A DNA stretch of 64,000 bases, from positions 310,001 to 374,000 of the forward strand of contig NZ_VRKW01000002.1 in the NCBI RefSeq assembly GCF_009746715.1. The letters are read 5' to 3'. Shown piece by piece: positions 10,319-19,178 of the stretch. The notes under the pieces are model-generated. The model worked only from the letters and a program-made list of their open reading frames with translations. It did no database searches and was not told the DNA's origin. This stretch comes from Ketobacter sp. MCCC 1A13808 (GTDB taxonomy: Bacteria > Pseudomonadota > Gammaproteobacteria > Pseudomonadales > Ketobacteraceae). The number at the start of each line of letters is the position of its first letter. The first letter of the stretch is position 1. The position numbers were made by a program, and so were the translations under genes.

Positions 10319-11686
10319 TTAGCTATTCCGGCTTTCGGCTTGCTCCGGCAGAAGCACTGCCAAACCTTCCAGCAATCCTCCGCGCCAGCAAATGCCATCG
10401 TGACCGCCTTCAAATTGCTGAAAATGAACTTGATGACCGGCTGCCACCAATGCATTGCGCATGGATTCGTTCACATCGATCATTACATCCTCGCGGCTGC
10501 CCACTTCCATAAAAATACGCAGCGGGACAGGCGACGATATAATTCCGTTATCCAGTTTTTCGGCAAGCAAGCCCTGGGCTCCGGGTTTGCGAAGGCAGGG
10601 CTGGCCGGGGGCAGCGTGCAACAACTCCACATATGGCCACCAGAATGATCCGGATTGGCTCACCACTGCGCCAAACACATGGGGGTAATTCAAAGCCGCG
10701 TACATCGCGGCCAGGCCGCCCAGGCTTTGCCCTGCCACCACGGTCGTTTCCGGCTTCAAGATAAATTTATGGGCCAGGGCCACATCGGGCAGCAGCTCTT
10801 GCACCACCGCATTCCAGAAAACATCATCACAAGCTAACTCGCGGCTGCGCTGAGCGCCGCTAACACTATCGACAAACAGATAACGGGCTGCGGGTAAACG
10901 GCTGCGCTCGGTTTCCTTATCCAACGCGTTATAGATCGGCATCTCCTGTGCCCAACGGCGTCCGTCCAGCAATATCACCAACGGCAGAGAGGAGCCGGTG
11001 CCGGTTTGGTACAACCAGACCGTGCGAGACGTGCTCAGCAACGCGCTATGCCACTGCCATTCCTGCTGCGCAGACCGGGCCGGATCATGTCCGGGCTCAG
11101 CCCGGGTTGAGTCCTCCCCAAGCCAGGCCGACTGGTCCGGTGCTGCAGGCAGGTGCAGCGCAGAATACGCCCCCCATGCATTACGATGGACACAGGGGTT
11201 CAACGGGTCTGCCATTGCGCGCCCTGAAATACTTTGCCACCATGCCCGCTGCGCCTGTTGTTGCTGTTTGGGGTTGGCCTCGTTTTCTTGCAGAATGTGC
11301 GGGGGCAACTGCTCCTGTCGCACCGGGATATAGCAATAGCTACCCCGCCAATTCGCAGGTAAATCCACTTGCCAATACCATACATCGGTGCCCGGAACGC
11401 GCTGCAAACTTTGCGGTTCAAAACTATGGTGGTCGGTCACGGAATTGACGTCGATATAGACCCTTACGTACGTAGACTCCAATTCGGACCCTTCCGGGTC
11501 GCGCCATAAAAACGACACCCTGACCTGATCACCCGCTGAACCCACCGGGCCGCCCAGGGACAGCGGTTCACACAACGGTGCACCGGCCGCTTCCAATTGC
11601 TCCCACCAACCCTCTCGCCCTAACGCAGCGTCCAACAGCCAACAGGTTGATTCCATTTCCTTTTGCTTCACGCCCGTTCCCATCAT
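10319..11686 (-). CDS. fes: Enterochelin esterase (Fes) family siderophore hydrolase
   Basis: Cytoplasmic esterase that would open the ester bonds of the imported ferric trilactone to release iron. About 455 residues: an N-terminal Fes-type beta-sandwich (to about residue 190, WYWQVDLP and the surrounding strands) followed by an alpha/beta-hydrolase domain. Nucleophile elbow GQSLGG lies near residue 330, and the family-specific C-terminal block GGHDGICWRGGL holds the catalytic His near 430. It is first in the leftward siderophore operon. Its presence agrees with a serine trilactone product, because Fes enzymes act on cyclic or linear seryl esters. Start is one of two adjacent ATGs at 11686/11683; the SD is weak. 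A later Met with AAGGA right before it (11656) is less likely because the spacing is too short. Confidence 0.9.
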   Translation of the reverse strand: MMGTGVKQKEMESTCWLLDAALGREGWWEQLEAAGAPLCEPLSLGGPVGSAGDQVRVSFLWRDPEGSELESTYVRVYIDVNSVTDHHSFEPQSLQRVPGTDVWYWQVDLPANWRGSYCYIPVRQEQLPPHILQENEANPKQQQQAQRAWWQSISGRAMADPLNPCVHRNAWGAYSALHLPAAPDQSAWLGEDSTRAEPGHDPARSAQQEWQWHSALLSTSRTVWLYQTGTGSSLPLVILLDGRRWAQEMPIYNALDKETERSRLPAARYLFVDSVSGAQRSRELACDDVFWNAVVQELLPDVALAHKFILKPETTVVAGQSLGGLAAMYAALNYPHVFGAVVSQSGSFWWPYVELLHAAPGQPCLRKPGAQGLLAEKLDNGIISSPVPLRIFMEVGSREDVMIDVNESMRNALVAAGHQVHFQQFEGGHDGICWRGGLLEGLAVLLPEQAESRNS

Positions 11687-11774
11687 TTCAGATAGCCTAT
11701 AAATCGCCCAAGACGTCCATGTGATATGGATTTTGTTGCGAACTCTAACATAAATAGGCTTAATTTCTATTGCT

Positions 11775-11793
11775 AATGATAATTATTATCATT
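11775..11793. promoter_or_regulatory. Fur box (perfect 19-bp palindrome)
   Basis: AATGATAATTATTATCATT is a perfect 9-1-9 inverted repeat, close to the classical Fur consensus. It sits between the divergent fes and TonB-receptor genes, about 89 bp from the fes start and 91 bp from the receptor start, so one Fe2+-Fur site can repress synthesis and uptake together. Promoter elements overlapping it were not resolved. Confidence 0.93.
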
Positions 11794-11883
11794 ATATTTA
11801 CGCCATAATTTCAAGACCTATCTGAGTCGATGAAGTCCCGCAAGGGATTCACCGACACACGAATAAACAGGGGATTACCACGA

Positions 11884-13974
11884 ATGAAGTTTATTAAACT
11901 TCCGGAGCAACGCAGCTTCGGGGCTCGGGCATTGCTGTTGACCTCCGCAACACTTTTGGCACTGCCACTTGCGAGCAACACCTTTGCCGAAGATACAACA
12001 GACAGCGACGTCGCCACCTCTAAACTCGACACCATTAAAGTAACCGGGGAAAAAATAGACCGCTCACTGCAAGAAACCACCACCGCGGTGACCGTCCTTG
12101 ACGAGAGCGACGTGGATTCCGGCGAACTGGATACCGCGAACGAAGTGGTCGAGAAAGTACCCAATATGATCACCAATCCCAATGGCACACCGAACATTCG
12201 GGGCGCACTGGGAACCGGGCCCGCCGCTGGCGTTTACTCTTTCACGACCGGTGCCCGTCCACGGGTCAGTACCACCGTAGATGGCTTGGCGGAAAGCTGG
12301 TCCGGTCAGGAATATCAGGACACTGGCATGTGGGATGTGGAGCAACTTGAAGTAATGCGCGGCCCGCAATCCACTACTCAGGGCCGCAACAGCATCGGCG
12401 GCGCTATCGTGCTGCAAACCAAGGATCCCACTTTTTACTGGGAAGGAGCGGTTCGTGCGGGCTACGAAGGATCGGAAAACAAGCAACAACTCGCTGCGAT
12501 GGTGTCTGGTCCGTTGATTGAAAATGAATTAGCGTTCCGACTCGCGGCTAACGGCTCGATGGGAACAGGCTACATCAACTACACGATACCGGAAGGAGAT
12601 CAGTGGCCCTGGGATCCCGCGGAATCGGAATTCAGCAATGTCCGTGGCAAGCTGCTATGGGCGCCCTCTTCTATTCCGGAGCTCACCGCCAAGCTCACCA
12701 TCACCCGACGGGACCAGGAAGGTGAGTATCTGAACGTAGTGAATGGCGACCATTTTTTTGACTATGATTTTCACGCCAGCTTTAATGATGAACCCAACAA
12801 CACCCGTTACCAAAACACAGATACCACCACGGTCAGCACCGACGTCGCTTACGAATTTTCTGACGAGATCAGCCTGGAAGTCTTGCTGGGCACAAGCGAA
12901 TACAACGCCTCGTTTGAACAATATCCTGCCCTGTTCGAGTTACAGCTGGAGGAAGAATCCACTACCTTCGAAACCAAACTCATATTCACTCCGGAAGACG
13001 ACAACAACAGCGGCGTAATCGGTATCTACGCTTATGAGCGCAAACAAAACCTGGATACCAGTACCAAAGAATTTTTCGGTGACGATGATGTAAACACACT
13101 GGCCTTGTATGGTGAAGGTCGTTTCGCCATGACCGGCACCGTTGATTTAATCCTGGGCGGACGCATCGAACGGGAAGAGCAGGAGCGGGATGTGGCGGGT
13201 TGGCCCGGACTACCCTGGGGCGGACAAGTGGTCACCGATATTGGTGAAACCCTGTATCTTCCCAAAATCGGACTGGACTACCAATGGGCACCCAACAACA
13301 ATCTGGGGTTCACTGTACGTAAAGGGTATACCCCCGGTGCCGGTGCGCTGGACTGGGACAACGGCGACTTTTATGAGTACGACAAAGAAGAAGTCGTTAC
13401 CTATGAAATCAGCAGCCGCAACGTGCTCGCCAACAACACAGTGTCCATCGTGACCAACGTGTTTTACAACACCCTGGACGACCTGCAAACCCTGCTCAAT
13501 AACCGCTTTGTGAATCTTCCAGAAGGCAAGTCTTACGGTTTGGAAATGGAAATCAATGCCGAAGTTGCTCGTGGCCTGAACCTGTTTGGCTCCATCGGCA
13601 CACTGCAAACTGAAATCACGGAGCCGGATGAACTGAATCCGGAAATCAAAGGCAACGAATTCGGTTACTCACCGGATTACAACCTGGGCATTGGTTTCGA
13701 ACAGCACCTCGACATGGGTATATTCTTCGGCATGGACGCTAATTACGTCAGTGAATACTATTCCAATGCCGACAACATAGAAGACGAAACCGCCGGAGAT
13801 TACACCATAGTCAATATGCACGTAGGCTATGAAGCAGCCAGCTATACCGTGCGTGCCTATGTTCGCAATTTACTGGATGAGGAAGTTTTGTATCGGCAAG
13901 CCGACGGCTTCGTACCTGAAGCTCAGGTCGGGCCTCCGCTGACGGCGGGCATAGTGGCGGACTATCGTTTTTAG
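11884..13974 (+). CDS. TonB-dependent outer-membrane siderophore receptor
   Basis: Outer-membrane receptor of 696 residues for ferric siderophore. The chosen start (11884) leaves a normal signal peptide ending near NTFAED. An upstream in-frame ATG at 11830 would add 18 polar residues ahead of it and lacks a good SD, whereas AGGGG precedes 11884. Seen: TonB box region LDTIKVTGE just after the mature N-terminus, a plug domain with IRG, VEQLEVMRGPQSTTQGRNSIGGAIVLQTK, then a long beta-barrel ending LTAGIVADYRF with terminal Phe, as expected for BAM-dependent insertion. It is divergent from fes across the Fur box and followed by a terminator, so it is probably monocistronic. The specific ligand is inferred to be the product of the adjacent NRPS. 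Confidence 0.93.
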   Translation: MKFIKLPEQRSFGARALLLTSATLLALPLASNTFAEDTTDSDVATSKLDTIKVTGEKIDRSLQETTTAVTVLDESDVDSGELDTANEVVEKVPNMITNPNGTPNIRGALGTGPAAGVYSFTTGARPRVSTTVDGLAESWSGQEYQDTGMWDVEQLEVMRGPQSTTQGRNSIGGAIVLQTKDPTFYWEGAVRAGYEGSENKQQLAAMVSGPLIENELAFRLAANGSMGTGYINYTIPEGDQWPWDPAESEFSNVRGKLLWAPSSIPELTAKLTITRRDQEGEYLNVVNGDHFFDYDFHASFNDEPNNTRYQNTDTTTVSTDVAYEFSDEISLEVLLGTSEYNASFEQYPALFELQLEEESTTFETKLIFTPEDDNNSGVIGIYAYERKQNLDTSTKEFFGDDDVNTLALYGEGRFAMTGTVDLILGGRIEREEQERDVAGWPGLPWGGQVVTDIGETLYLPKIGLDYQWAPNNNLGFTVRKGYTPGAGALDWDNGDFYEYDKEEVVTYEISSRNVLANNTVSIVTNVFYNTLDDLQTLLNNRFVNLPEGKSYGLEMEINAEVARGLNLFGSIGTLQTEITEPDELNPEIKGNEFGYSPDYNLGIGFEQHLDMGIFFGMDANYVSEYYSNADNIEDETAGDYTIVNMHVGYEAASYTVRAYVRNLLDEEVLYRQADGFVPEAQVGPPLTAGIVADYRF

Positions 13975-14008
13975 CAAAACAACTAAACGGTAAATAGTCT
14001 TTAAAGCA

Positions 14009-14043
14009 AAGCCCGGCTTGTATCAATGCAAGCCGGGCTTTTT
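14009..14043 (+). terminator. Rho-independent terminator after the TonB receptor
   Basis: Stem AAGCCCGGCTTG / CAAGCCGGGCTT with an 8-nt loop, followed by a short T run. It separates the receptor from the convergent S4-domain gene. Confidence 0.9.
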
Positions 14044-14047
14044 GCTG

Positions 14048-14260
14048 TCATCGCAGCAGTATCTTGTATTGCACCTGCATAAACTCGATCACATCACCGG
14101 ACACTATTTTTTTGCGCTTTCTGGTTTCCTGAACCCCATTCAATAAGACCAAACCGTCGCTGATAACCCCTTTCGCTTCTCCGCCACTGCCAACAATGCC
14201 TTCAAACTTCAGTATTTTATAGAGCTCCACTGGTTCCCGGGTGATAAAGATTTCCTTCAT
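14048..14260 (-). CDS. Small S4-domain RNA-binding protein (YbcJ-like)
   Basis: 70 residues with the S4 fold pattern: ELYKILKFEGIVGSGGEAKG, then VLLNGVQETRKRKKIVSGD, matching YbcJ/YaaA-type stand-alone S4 proteins thought to bind structured RNA. The run of basic residues RKRKK is the usual RNA-contact surface. It starts inside the stop of the tautomerase gene (ATGA overlap), so it is translationally coupled to it. Function beyond RNA binding is unknown. Confidence 0.85.
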   Translation of the reverse strand: MKEIFITREPVELYKILKFEGIVGSGGEAKGVISDGLVLLNGVQETRKRKKIVSGDVIEFMQVQYKILLR

Positions 14261-14631
14261 AGCACATCACACGCGGCCTGACCGCCCCGGATGCCCCAGT
14301 TTTCTGCTTCGATTTCCCGCACCGCAATCAACACGTGATCCGGGGGAATGCCGAACTCTTGCAAATTGTTCACAATAGCCTGATATAGCGCGCGCTTGGC
14401 ATCCAGCGTTCGACCGGGGATACATTCGATACTGACCTGGGTATAGCATTCGGGTTTATCCAGGCCGGGAGGACAATTGAAACGGTGCGGTTCGTGCACA
14501 ACCAAGCGGGCATTACGGCTTTTGCTGCCCAAGCCAAACGCCGTTGCAAGGGCAGCATGCATTGAATCAAGAATCCGGATTTCTATTTCTTTGGGGTATT
14601 GCTGACGAACATCTATGGTGATACTAGGCAC
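14257..14631 (-). CDS. Tautomerase family protein (4-OT/MIF superfamily)
   Basis: Open frame extends to 14694, but the tautomerase superfamily uses an N-terminal proline exposed by Met removal. Starting at the GTG at 14631 gives (M)PSITIDVRQQYP, which places Pro-1 exactly where the catalytic residue should be; the ATG at 14643 would leave Pro internal with five residues before it. I therefore chose GTG, giving 124 residues, the usual length for the longer two-unit type. Other visible features are a helix IRILDSMHAALATAFGL, the beta segment ARLVVHEPHRF and a C-terminal WGIRGG. It is coupled to the S4-domain gene downstream. Substrate unknown. Confidence 0.75.
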   Translation of the reverse strand: MPSITIDVRQQYPKEIEIRILDSMHAALATAFGLGSKSRNARLVVHEPHRFNCPPGLDKPECYTQVSIECIPGRTLDAKRALYQAIVNNLQEFGIPPDHVLIAVREIEAENWGIRGGQAACDVL

Positions 14632-14699
14632 GGTTTTTTCCATCAACGGCTGTATTTCGGATGGAATACTACACCGTTGATGATATCCACCCAAATCAA

Positions 14700-15443
14700 T
14701 TAATGCCCGTGTGATCCGATATCATTACCTTCTGCATCATAAAAACCGGAATGGCCGTGCTCAACAAAACCCAGATTAATCATTTTACGCAGGAAGGGAT
14801 CGTTTTCCATATCCCCAATATCAGTGAAATCCACGGTTTGGTATTGCGCCAGCAGATCGAACGCCTTGTCCACGGTCTTTTCGTCTTTGATCAGTTGCTT
14901 CAGCGTCCAGTGGGTACCAGTCGTCTGGCTTTTCACACTCAACTCCTCCGGCAGCTGTAATGTTTTAAGCCAGACAAGATGGTAATTTTCATGCTCCTTG
15001 TGAAGAGAATAATGCTGTTTCTGATCACAACCTTTGCCACTCTCCTCTCCCGGCGTCATGCGACCTTTAAAAGCATCGGAAATCAGCTGGTGCTTGACAC
15101 TCCAGTCATGCTTGCCTTTTATCTCTATGGGTTGATATTCGATTCCGCGCTGATGGGCTTCAAAATAGCGCACCATATGCAATTGGTTATTCTTAGTTTG
15201 TTCCCAGAGTTCCGTTATTTGTTTCTGCGGGTAACGGATCGCAACCTGCTTTCCACTGCGCCACAACTCCAGCTTTTGTATCGGCTTGGTTGCGGACGAG
15301 CCTGCTTCGGGTGACATTTCGATTTCATAAATCGCGCCTAGCTTATTTGCAGTCGCACATTGGTGCTGCTGGGCTGACACATTGAAGGGAGCGGCTATCC
15401 CCAGCATCAAGCCTGCCGCGACGATTTTTTTTCTGATATTCAT
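14700..15443 (-). CDS. Secreted protein of unknown function
   Basis: 247 residues with a clear signal peptide (MNIRKKIVAAGLMLGIAAPF, cleavage after NVSA) and no domain I recognise. The mature part is polar, with isolated cysteines (near CATAN and GKGCDQ) that could form a disulfide, and a histidine-rich tail (VEHGHSGFYDAEGND then GSHGH) that could bind metal. It lies downstream of the alkaline phosphatase on the same strand, separated by a hairpin with T runs on both sides, so it may be partly or wholly uncoupled from it. A role in periplasmic phosphate or metal handling is only suggested by position. Confidence 0.7.
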   Translation of the reverse strand: MNIRKKIVAAGLMLGIAAPFNVSAQQHQCATANKLGAIYEIEMSPEAGSSATKPIQKLELWRSGKQVAIRYPQKQITELWEQTKNNQLHMVRYFEAHQRGIEYQPIEIKGKHDWSVKHQLISDAFKGRMTPGEESGKGCDQKQHYSLHKEHENYHLVWLKTLQLPEELSVKSQTTGTHWTLKQLIKDEKTVDKAFDLLAQYQTVDFTDIGDMENDPFLRKMINLGFVEHGHSGFYDAEGNDIGSHGH

Positions 15444-15477
15444 AACTTAACCTTATTTATGTCGGTAAACCTGTAAC

Positions 15478-15509
15478 GAAAAAATGAGGAGCATAGGCTC
15501 CCCATTTTT
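15478..15509 (-). terminator. Hairpin terminator downstream of alkaline phosphatase
   Basis: AATGAGGAGC / GCTCCCCATT with a 4-nt loop and one mismatch, flanked by A-rich sequence on one side and T-rich on the other, so it could act in both directions. It lies between the alkaline phosphatase stop and the next leftward gene. Confidence 0.65.
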
Positions 15510-15535
15510 AGACTGCTCTTTTTAGAGTCAATCGC

Positions 15536-17185
15536 TTACCACCACCGACGCCACCAGGGAGCAGGCTTACTCAATTCTTTGTCGGCATTCGCTTCCAATT
15601 TGCCTACCTGATTCATGATATGGAAAATATTACTTTGTTCGTTGGTACCGCTAACCAAATGCGCGCCAGGGCCCGCACCGTAGATGGCAACATCTTCACC
15701 CGCATGGGTTTCAGAACCCAAAGGAATCAGTGCTTCCTGATGGTATCCGCTGGCTTCGGTATCGATGCTGGAAAGATCCATGCGTCCGGCGTTGATATCG
15801 TAGCCATATATTTCATCGGCATCGGTTTCATTGCCCAGATCACGCATACCGTATCCATTCATGTAGCCCACTGTCGTGTACGGCATGCCGTCGGCCGCCA
15901 ACTCGGGTTCATCTGAACCCACGCTCACGACTTTGCCCAAAATCGGGTTACCGCGCTTGGGGTAACCGGCGATAGTGAATACGTGGCTGTGGTCAGCGGT
16001 AACGATAATAGTGGTGTTACTCAGATCGACCGACTCAACGGCCGCTTTCACCGCATTCGACAGTTCAATGGCATCGGTGAGGGCGTTATAGGCACTTCCG
16101 GCGTGATGGCCGTGATCAATGCGACCGGATTCCACCATCAGAAAATAGCCTTTCTTATTATTGGCCAGTACATCAATCGCCTTCGATGTCATTTCGGATA
16201 ACGACGGTTCCCCGGCAATATCGTTAACCCGGTCGGCTTCGTATTGCATGTGGGATTCGTTAAACAGGCCGAACACTTTACTGGTTGAAGCCGGGTCAAT
16301 CGCGTCAAAGCCGAACTGATCGTACACATAGACGCCCTGAGGATAGGCTTGCTTCCATTCCGCAGTCAGATCACGACCGTCGGTGCGATCGCCTTCAACC
16401 GAACTGACCGCATCAGCGCTATTATAAGCCGCGTCGTTGGGCAGAAAATGACGGCGACCGCCGCCCATAACCACATCGATTCCGTCTACTCTGTCGGCTT
16501 GCGGGAAACGGGCTTTTAAGTTCGCTTCAAAATCCACCAGCTGGGCTGCAATATCAGTGCATCCCTGGGCAAGTGCCTCTTCCGGCATATCGGAATTGTC
16601 TTCCCAGTCGCGATCGGCTGATTTCGCATAGGTGGCGGCAGGGGTTGCGTGGGTGATCCGTGCAGTGGAAACTATACCGGTTGCTTTACCACCTATTTCA
16701 GCCAGCTCGAGGGCAGTGACCAGCTCGTTGCCCGCAACCGTCGAACAATCTCCACGTACAATTCCTTCGCCCACACCGATCACACCAACATCGGTTTTAA
16801 CGCCGGACATCATGGCCGTCATCGTACCCGCTGAATCCGGTGTTTGCGCATCAACGTTATAGGTTTTTGCCATGCCGGTGTAAGGAAACAGGTCAAAGCT
16901 CAGATCGTTTTCCTCCCCTTGCATGCCTTTCAACTGGCCTTCAAGAATACGGGCTGCTGTGATGGTGGAAACGCCCATGCCATCACCCACAAAAAGGATA
17001 ACGTTTCTGGACTTACTCAACGCGGCAAATGGCTTGGCTTTGATATTGGCCTGGCCTTGGGTATACCAAGGGCTGTACTTCTGGTAACTCGGGACAGAAT
17101 CGATTTTATTCAGATCATTAGCCTGTGCACCTGTGGCCATAGCCACGGCAACAGCACCGGCAAGCGCGGCAACTTTGAATTTCAT
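15536..17185 (-). CDS. phoA: Alkaline phosphatase (PhoA family), secreted
   Basis: 549-residue periplasmic or secreted phosphomonoesterase that releases phosphate from organic esters. Signal peptide MKFKVAALAGAVAVAMATGA with cleavage near AQA. Active-site blocks: FVGDGMGVSTITAARIL (metal Asp), TPDSAGTMTAMMSG with the phosphorylated Ser, ESGRIDHGHHAG (metal ligands), TADHSHVFTIAGY, and ETHAGEDVAIYGAGPGAHL. These are the Zn/Zn/Mg centre of PhoA-like enzymes. The C-terminus ends in PAPWWRRWW, an unusual aromatic-basic tail with no role I know. I looked for a Pho box upstream (17186-17464) and did not see a convincing one, so phosphate control is unproven from sequence. Confidence 0.95.
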   Translation of the reverse strand: MKFKVAALAGAVAVAMATGAQANDLNKIDSVPSYQKYSPWYTQGQANIKAKPFAALSKSRNVILFVGDGMGVSTITAARILEGQLKGMQGEENDLSFDLFPYTGMAKTYNVDAQTPDSAGTMTAMMSGVKTDVGVIGVGEGIVRGDCSTVAGNELVTALELAEIGGKATGIVSTARITHATPAATYAKSADRDWEDNSDMPEEALAQGCTDIAAQLVDFEANLKARFPQADRVDGIDVVMGGGRRHFLPNDAAYNSADAVSSVEGDRTDGRDLTAEWKQAYPQGVYVYDQFGFDAIDPASTSKVFGLFNESHMQYEADRVNDIAGEPSLSEMTSKAIDVLANNKKGYFLMVESGRIDHGHHAGSAYNALTDAIELSNAVKAAVESVDLSNTTIIVTADHSHVFTIAGYPKRGNPILGKVVSVGSDEPELAADGMPYTTVGYMNGYGMRDLGNETDADEIYGYDINAGRMDLSSIDTEASGYHQEALIPLGSETHAGEDVAIYGAGPGAHLVSGTNEQSNIFHIMNQVGKLEANADKELSKPAPWWRRWW

Positions 17186-17464
17186 GTAGGCAGCTCCAAT
17201 TGTTATATCAGCAATAGATCAGTTAAAAGGCCCCTTCAAACGAACATTGGGGGCAGAGACAACAGAGAAGATAAAGCGGAATTGTTACAGAACGGTGGAC
17301 GTTTTTTGCCTAATTCTAGAGAAGTGTGCAGATTCACGGCGTTGCACACGGAAGCAGCGAAAATTGCGGAGGCTCGGCAGTTCCCCCTCACAAGACTTGC
17401 ATTACAGTCCGAAGCGAATACATTAAAGCAGACAAGCCCTATTGAATACTAAGGAATATCGCTT

Positions 17465-17701
17465 ATGAAAAAATTGAAGAACGAGAAAGAACTGGTTAAG
17501 AAAGCGATCGAAGAAGGTGTGAAGTATGGCGAAAAAAGAGGCGTTGTTGAATTTGAAGCCACCGATTCAGCGACCGCCAAAATCGAGTATATTTACCGGT
17601 TGCTGGTACACGACAAAGTCATTCAACCGGTGCCTGAAGATCAGGTATCTCAGGGCACCATGAAGCACAAGCTGGCTATCTGGGCGTCCAAATTAAAATA
17701 A
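17465..17701 (+). CDS. Small conserved protein, DUF5062-like
   Basis: 78 residues, soluble, with a strong SD (AAGGA) before the ATG. The pattern KKLKNEKELVKKAIEEG, KIEYIYRLLVHDKVIQPVPED, KHKLAIW matches what I recall of DUF5062, a short gammaproteobacterial family of unknown function. It stands alone between the divergent alkaline phosphatase and a bidirectional terminator. Predicted mostly helical. No function can be assigned. Confidence 0.7.
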   Translation: MKKLKNEKELVKKAIEEGVKYGEKRGVVEFEATDSATAKIEYIYRLLVHDKVIQPVPEDQVSQGTMKHKLAIWASKLK

Positions 17702-17745
17702 AACCGGGTGCAGGACGCTCCCTTCTGAGCAGCATTGATCAAAAC

Positions 17746-17780
17746 AAAACGGGAAGCACGAAACGCTTCCCGTTTTATTT
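17746..17780. terminator. Bidirectional terminator between convergent genes
   Basis: AAAACGGGAAGC / GCTTCCCGTTTT with a 7-nt loop; A run on the left and T run on the right. It serves the rightward DUF5062-like gene and the leftward cobalamin operon, whose last gene ends at 17791. Confidence 0.9.
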
Positions 17781-17790
17781 TGGTGCTGGG

Positions 17791-18468
17791 TTACGCCGCA
17801 GAATACAAGCGCTTTTCCAGTAATGAGCTGCCTTGTAATTTGTCCGTCCATTTTGCGACGGCCAACACGGCCAGATCCAAAATCGGCTCTATCACGATAA
17901 CGCTCATATAGGCTACCGAGAACGAACCTACGCTGGCCAGATTCTCGGCACCGAAGCCCTGACCGTAGAATGCCCAGAATGCAACCCAGGTAACGATGCC
18001 GCCCTGAAACACGACCGACAGGCTCAATGCTTGCGAATATTGAATATCCACATAGCGCGTACGTTCCGGAATAATTTTTTTGGCGATCACACTCATGGCA
18101 AAAAGCGGAACCAACAAAGTGGTGATATTCATTGCAAACTGCGGTAAATCAGTGGGTGCGAACAGTAATCCCTGAATTCCCAGGCCAACCACCAAGCCGA
18201 TGGCTGCCGGAGCCAACCCAAACATTAACAACAAAGTGGAACCCAATATGAAGTGTACTTCGGATACGCCCACCGGGTGATGCGGTAAAACCTGGAAAAA
18301 ACAGAACACCAAAACCGAAGCAATAACACCACGCAAAGCCGTAGAAATAACGCCATCCTTGTTCACTGTATCCAGCACCGCTTTCGACAACAAGCCAAAG
18401 GCAACGGTTGCTGTGCCATAACTAAGCACCATTTTGGCGCCACTGACAATACCTGGTTCTATATGCAT
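17791..18468 (-). CDS. CbiM-like energy-coupling permease (cobalt/cobalamin locus)
   Basis: 225-residue polytopic membrane protein beginning MHIEPG, the metal-binding N-terminal motif type of CbiM proteins, where the N-terminal His and amine bind Co2+/Ni2+. Hydrophobic segments then run nearly to the end, including HHPVGVSEVHFILGSTLLL, the second conserved family block. It is the last gene of the leftward cobalamin operon. No CbiQ/CbiO/CbiN partners are visible, so either a partner is elsewhere or it acts as a lone permease, as reported for some CbiM-type proteins. Cobalt supply for CobN is the natural reading. Confidence 0.85.
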   Translation of the reverse strand: MHIEPGIVSGAKMVLSYGTATVAFGLLSKAVLDTVNKDGVISTALRGVIASVLVFCFFQVLPHHPVGVSEVHFILGSTLLLMFGLAPAAIGLVVGLGIQGLLFAPTDLPQFAMNITTLLVPLFAMSVIAKKIIPERTRYVDIQYSQALSLSVVFQGGIVTWVAFWAFYGQGFGAENLASVGSFSVAYMSVIVIEPILDLAVLAVAKWTDKLQGSSLLEKRLYSAA

Positions 18469-18513
18469 ATCACTATCCTCATGTTTATTTAAAACGAAAC
18501 GGTTGTGTGTACT

Positions 18514-19143
18514 TCAAGGTGTTTCATAAAACTCCGCTGCTACAAAATAGTCGGATTGCCACAGTTGAGCAATTTGTTGAGCACGTCTCAGTGGAACCGC
18601 ACGATTTTCAAAATCCACAACGGTACACTGATCTGCGTATTCCGGTCTCGACGGGAGCGGGTTAAAGCGCCCATCCGTCAGCAACCACAGCCCGGTGCGT
18701 AATCCCGGCTGTTTACGCTTGGCCTGCTGCAATATTTCATCTGCTTTCCCTAAACCCAGTGTTGCCGGAGTCCCACCGCCACCTTTGATTGCTGAAATCC
18801 AATCTTCATTGAAAGCCACGGCTTTTCGGGCCGGTTGTAACAGTTGCACCTTCTGCCCGTTGAACCCCAGCACCACCAACCGGTCACGTCGTTGATAGAA
18901 TCCTTCCACCCACTGCAGCAAGAGCCCTTTGGCCAACGACAAATTATGATGTGCAAGCATCGATCCGGAACAATCCAGCACCAAACAATGCAGTGTTTCA
19001 GCCTTGGGGGCATGACGTCGGTACACCAGGTCCTGCGGCTGCCAGCCACGGCCCCCACGCTGGGGATCCACACCTTTTTGCACCAGCGTTTTCACCCAAT
19101 CCACGTTTCGGGAATGGGCTTGTTGTGCCTTCTGTTTGTGCAA
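18514..19143 (-). CDS. VWA-domain ChlD/CobT-like chelatase subunit
   Basis: von Willebrand A domain with MIDAS motif DCSGSM near residue 58, then GGGGTPATLGLGKADEIL and LLTDGR, as in the C-terminal half of magnesium chelatase ChlD/BchD. Paired with the AAA+ protein upstream it would power cobalt insertion by CobN. The assigned start is a TTG. The frame stays open about 42 nt further up, encoding ALQRAAPGLQ, which resembles the conserved TLRAAAP-type start of ChlD VWA domains, so the true start is probably a non-ATG codon further upstream (a CTG lies there) within a few bases of the chlI stop. The central Pro/acid-rich linker of full-length ChlD is absent here and lies at the end of the AAA+ protein. 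Confidence 0.85.
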   Translation of the reverse strand: MHKQKAQQAHSRNVDWVKTLVQKGVDPQRGGRGWQPQDLVYRRHAPKAETLHCLVLDCSGSMLAHHNLSLAKGLLLQWVEGFYQRRDRLVVLGFNGQKVQLLQPARKAVAFNEDWISAIKGGGGTPATLGLGKADEILQQAKRKQPGLRTGLWLLTDGRFNPLPSRPEYADQCTVVDFENRAVPLRRAQQIAQLWQSDYFVAAEFYETP

Positions 19144-19178
19144 CGATGCCTGAAGACCGGGCGCCGCTCGTTGCAGTG

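Noticed and set aside
11830-11883. Longer N-terminus for the TonB receptor
   Set aside because: It would place 18 polar residues before a normal signal peptide.
17186-17464. Pho box upstream of alkaline phosphatase
   Set aside because: No pair of CTGTCAT-like repeats was found at the required spacing.
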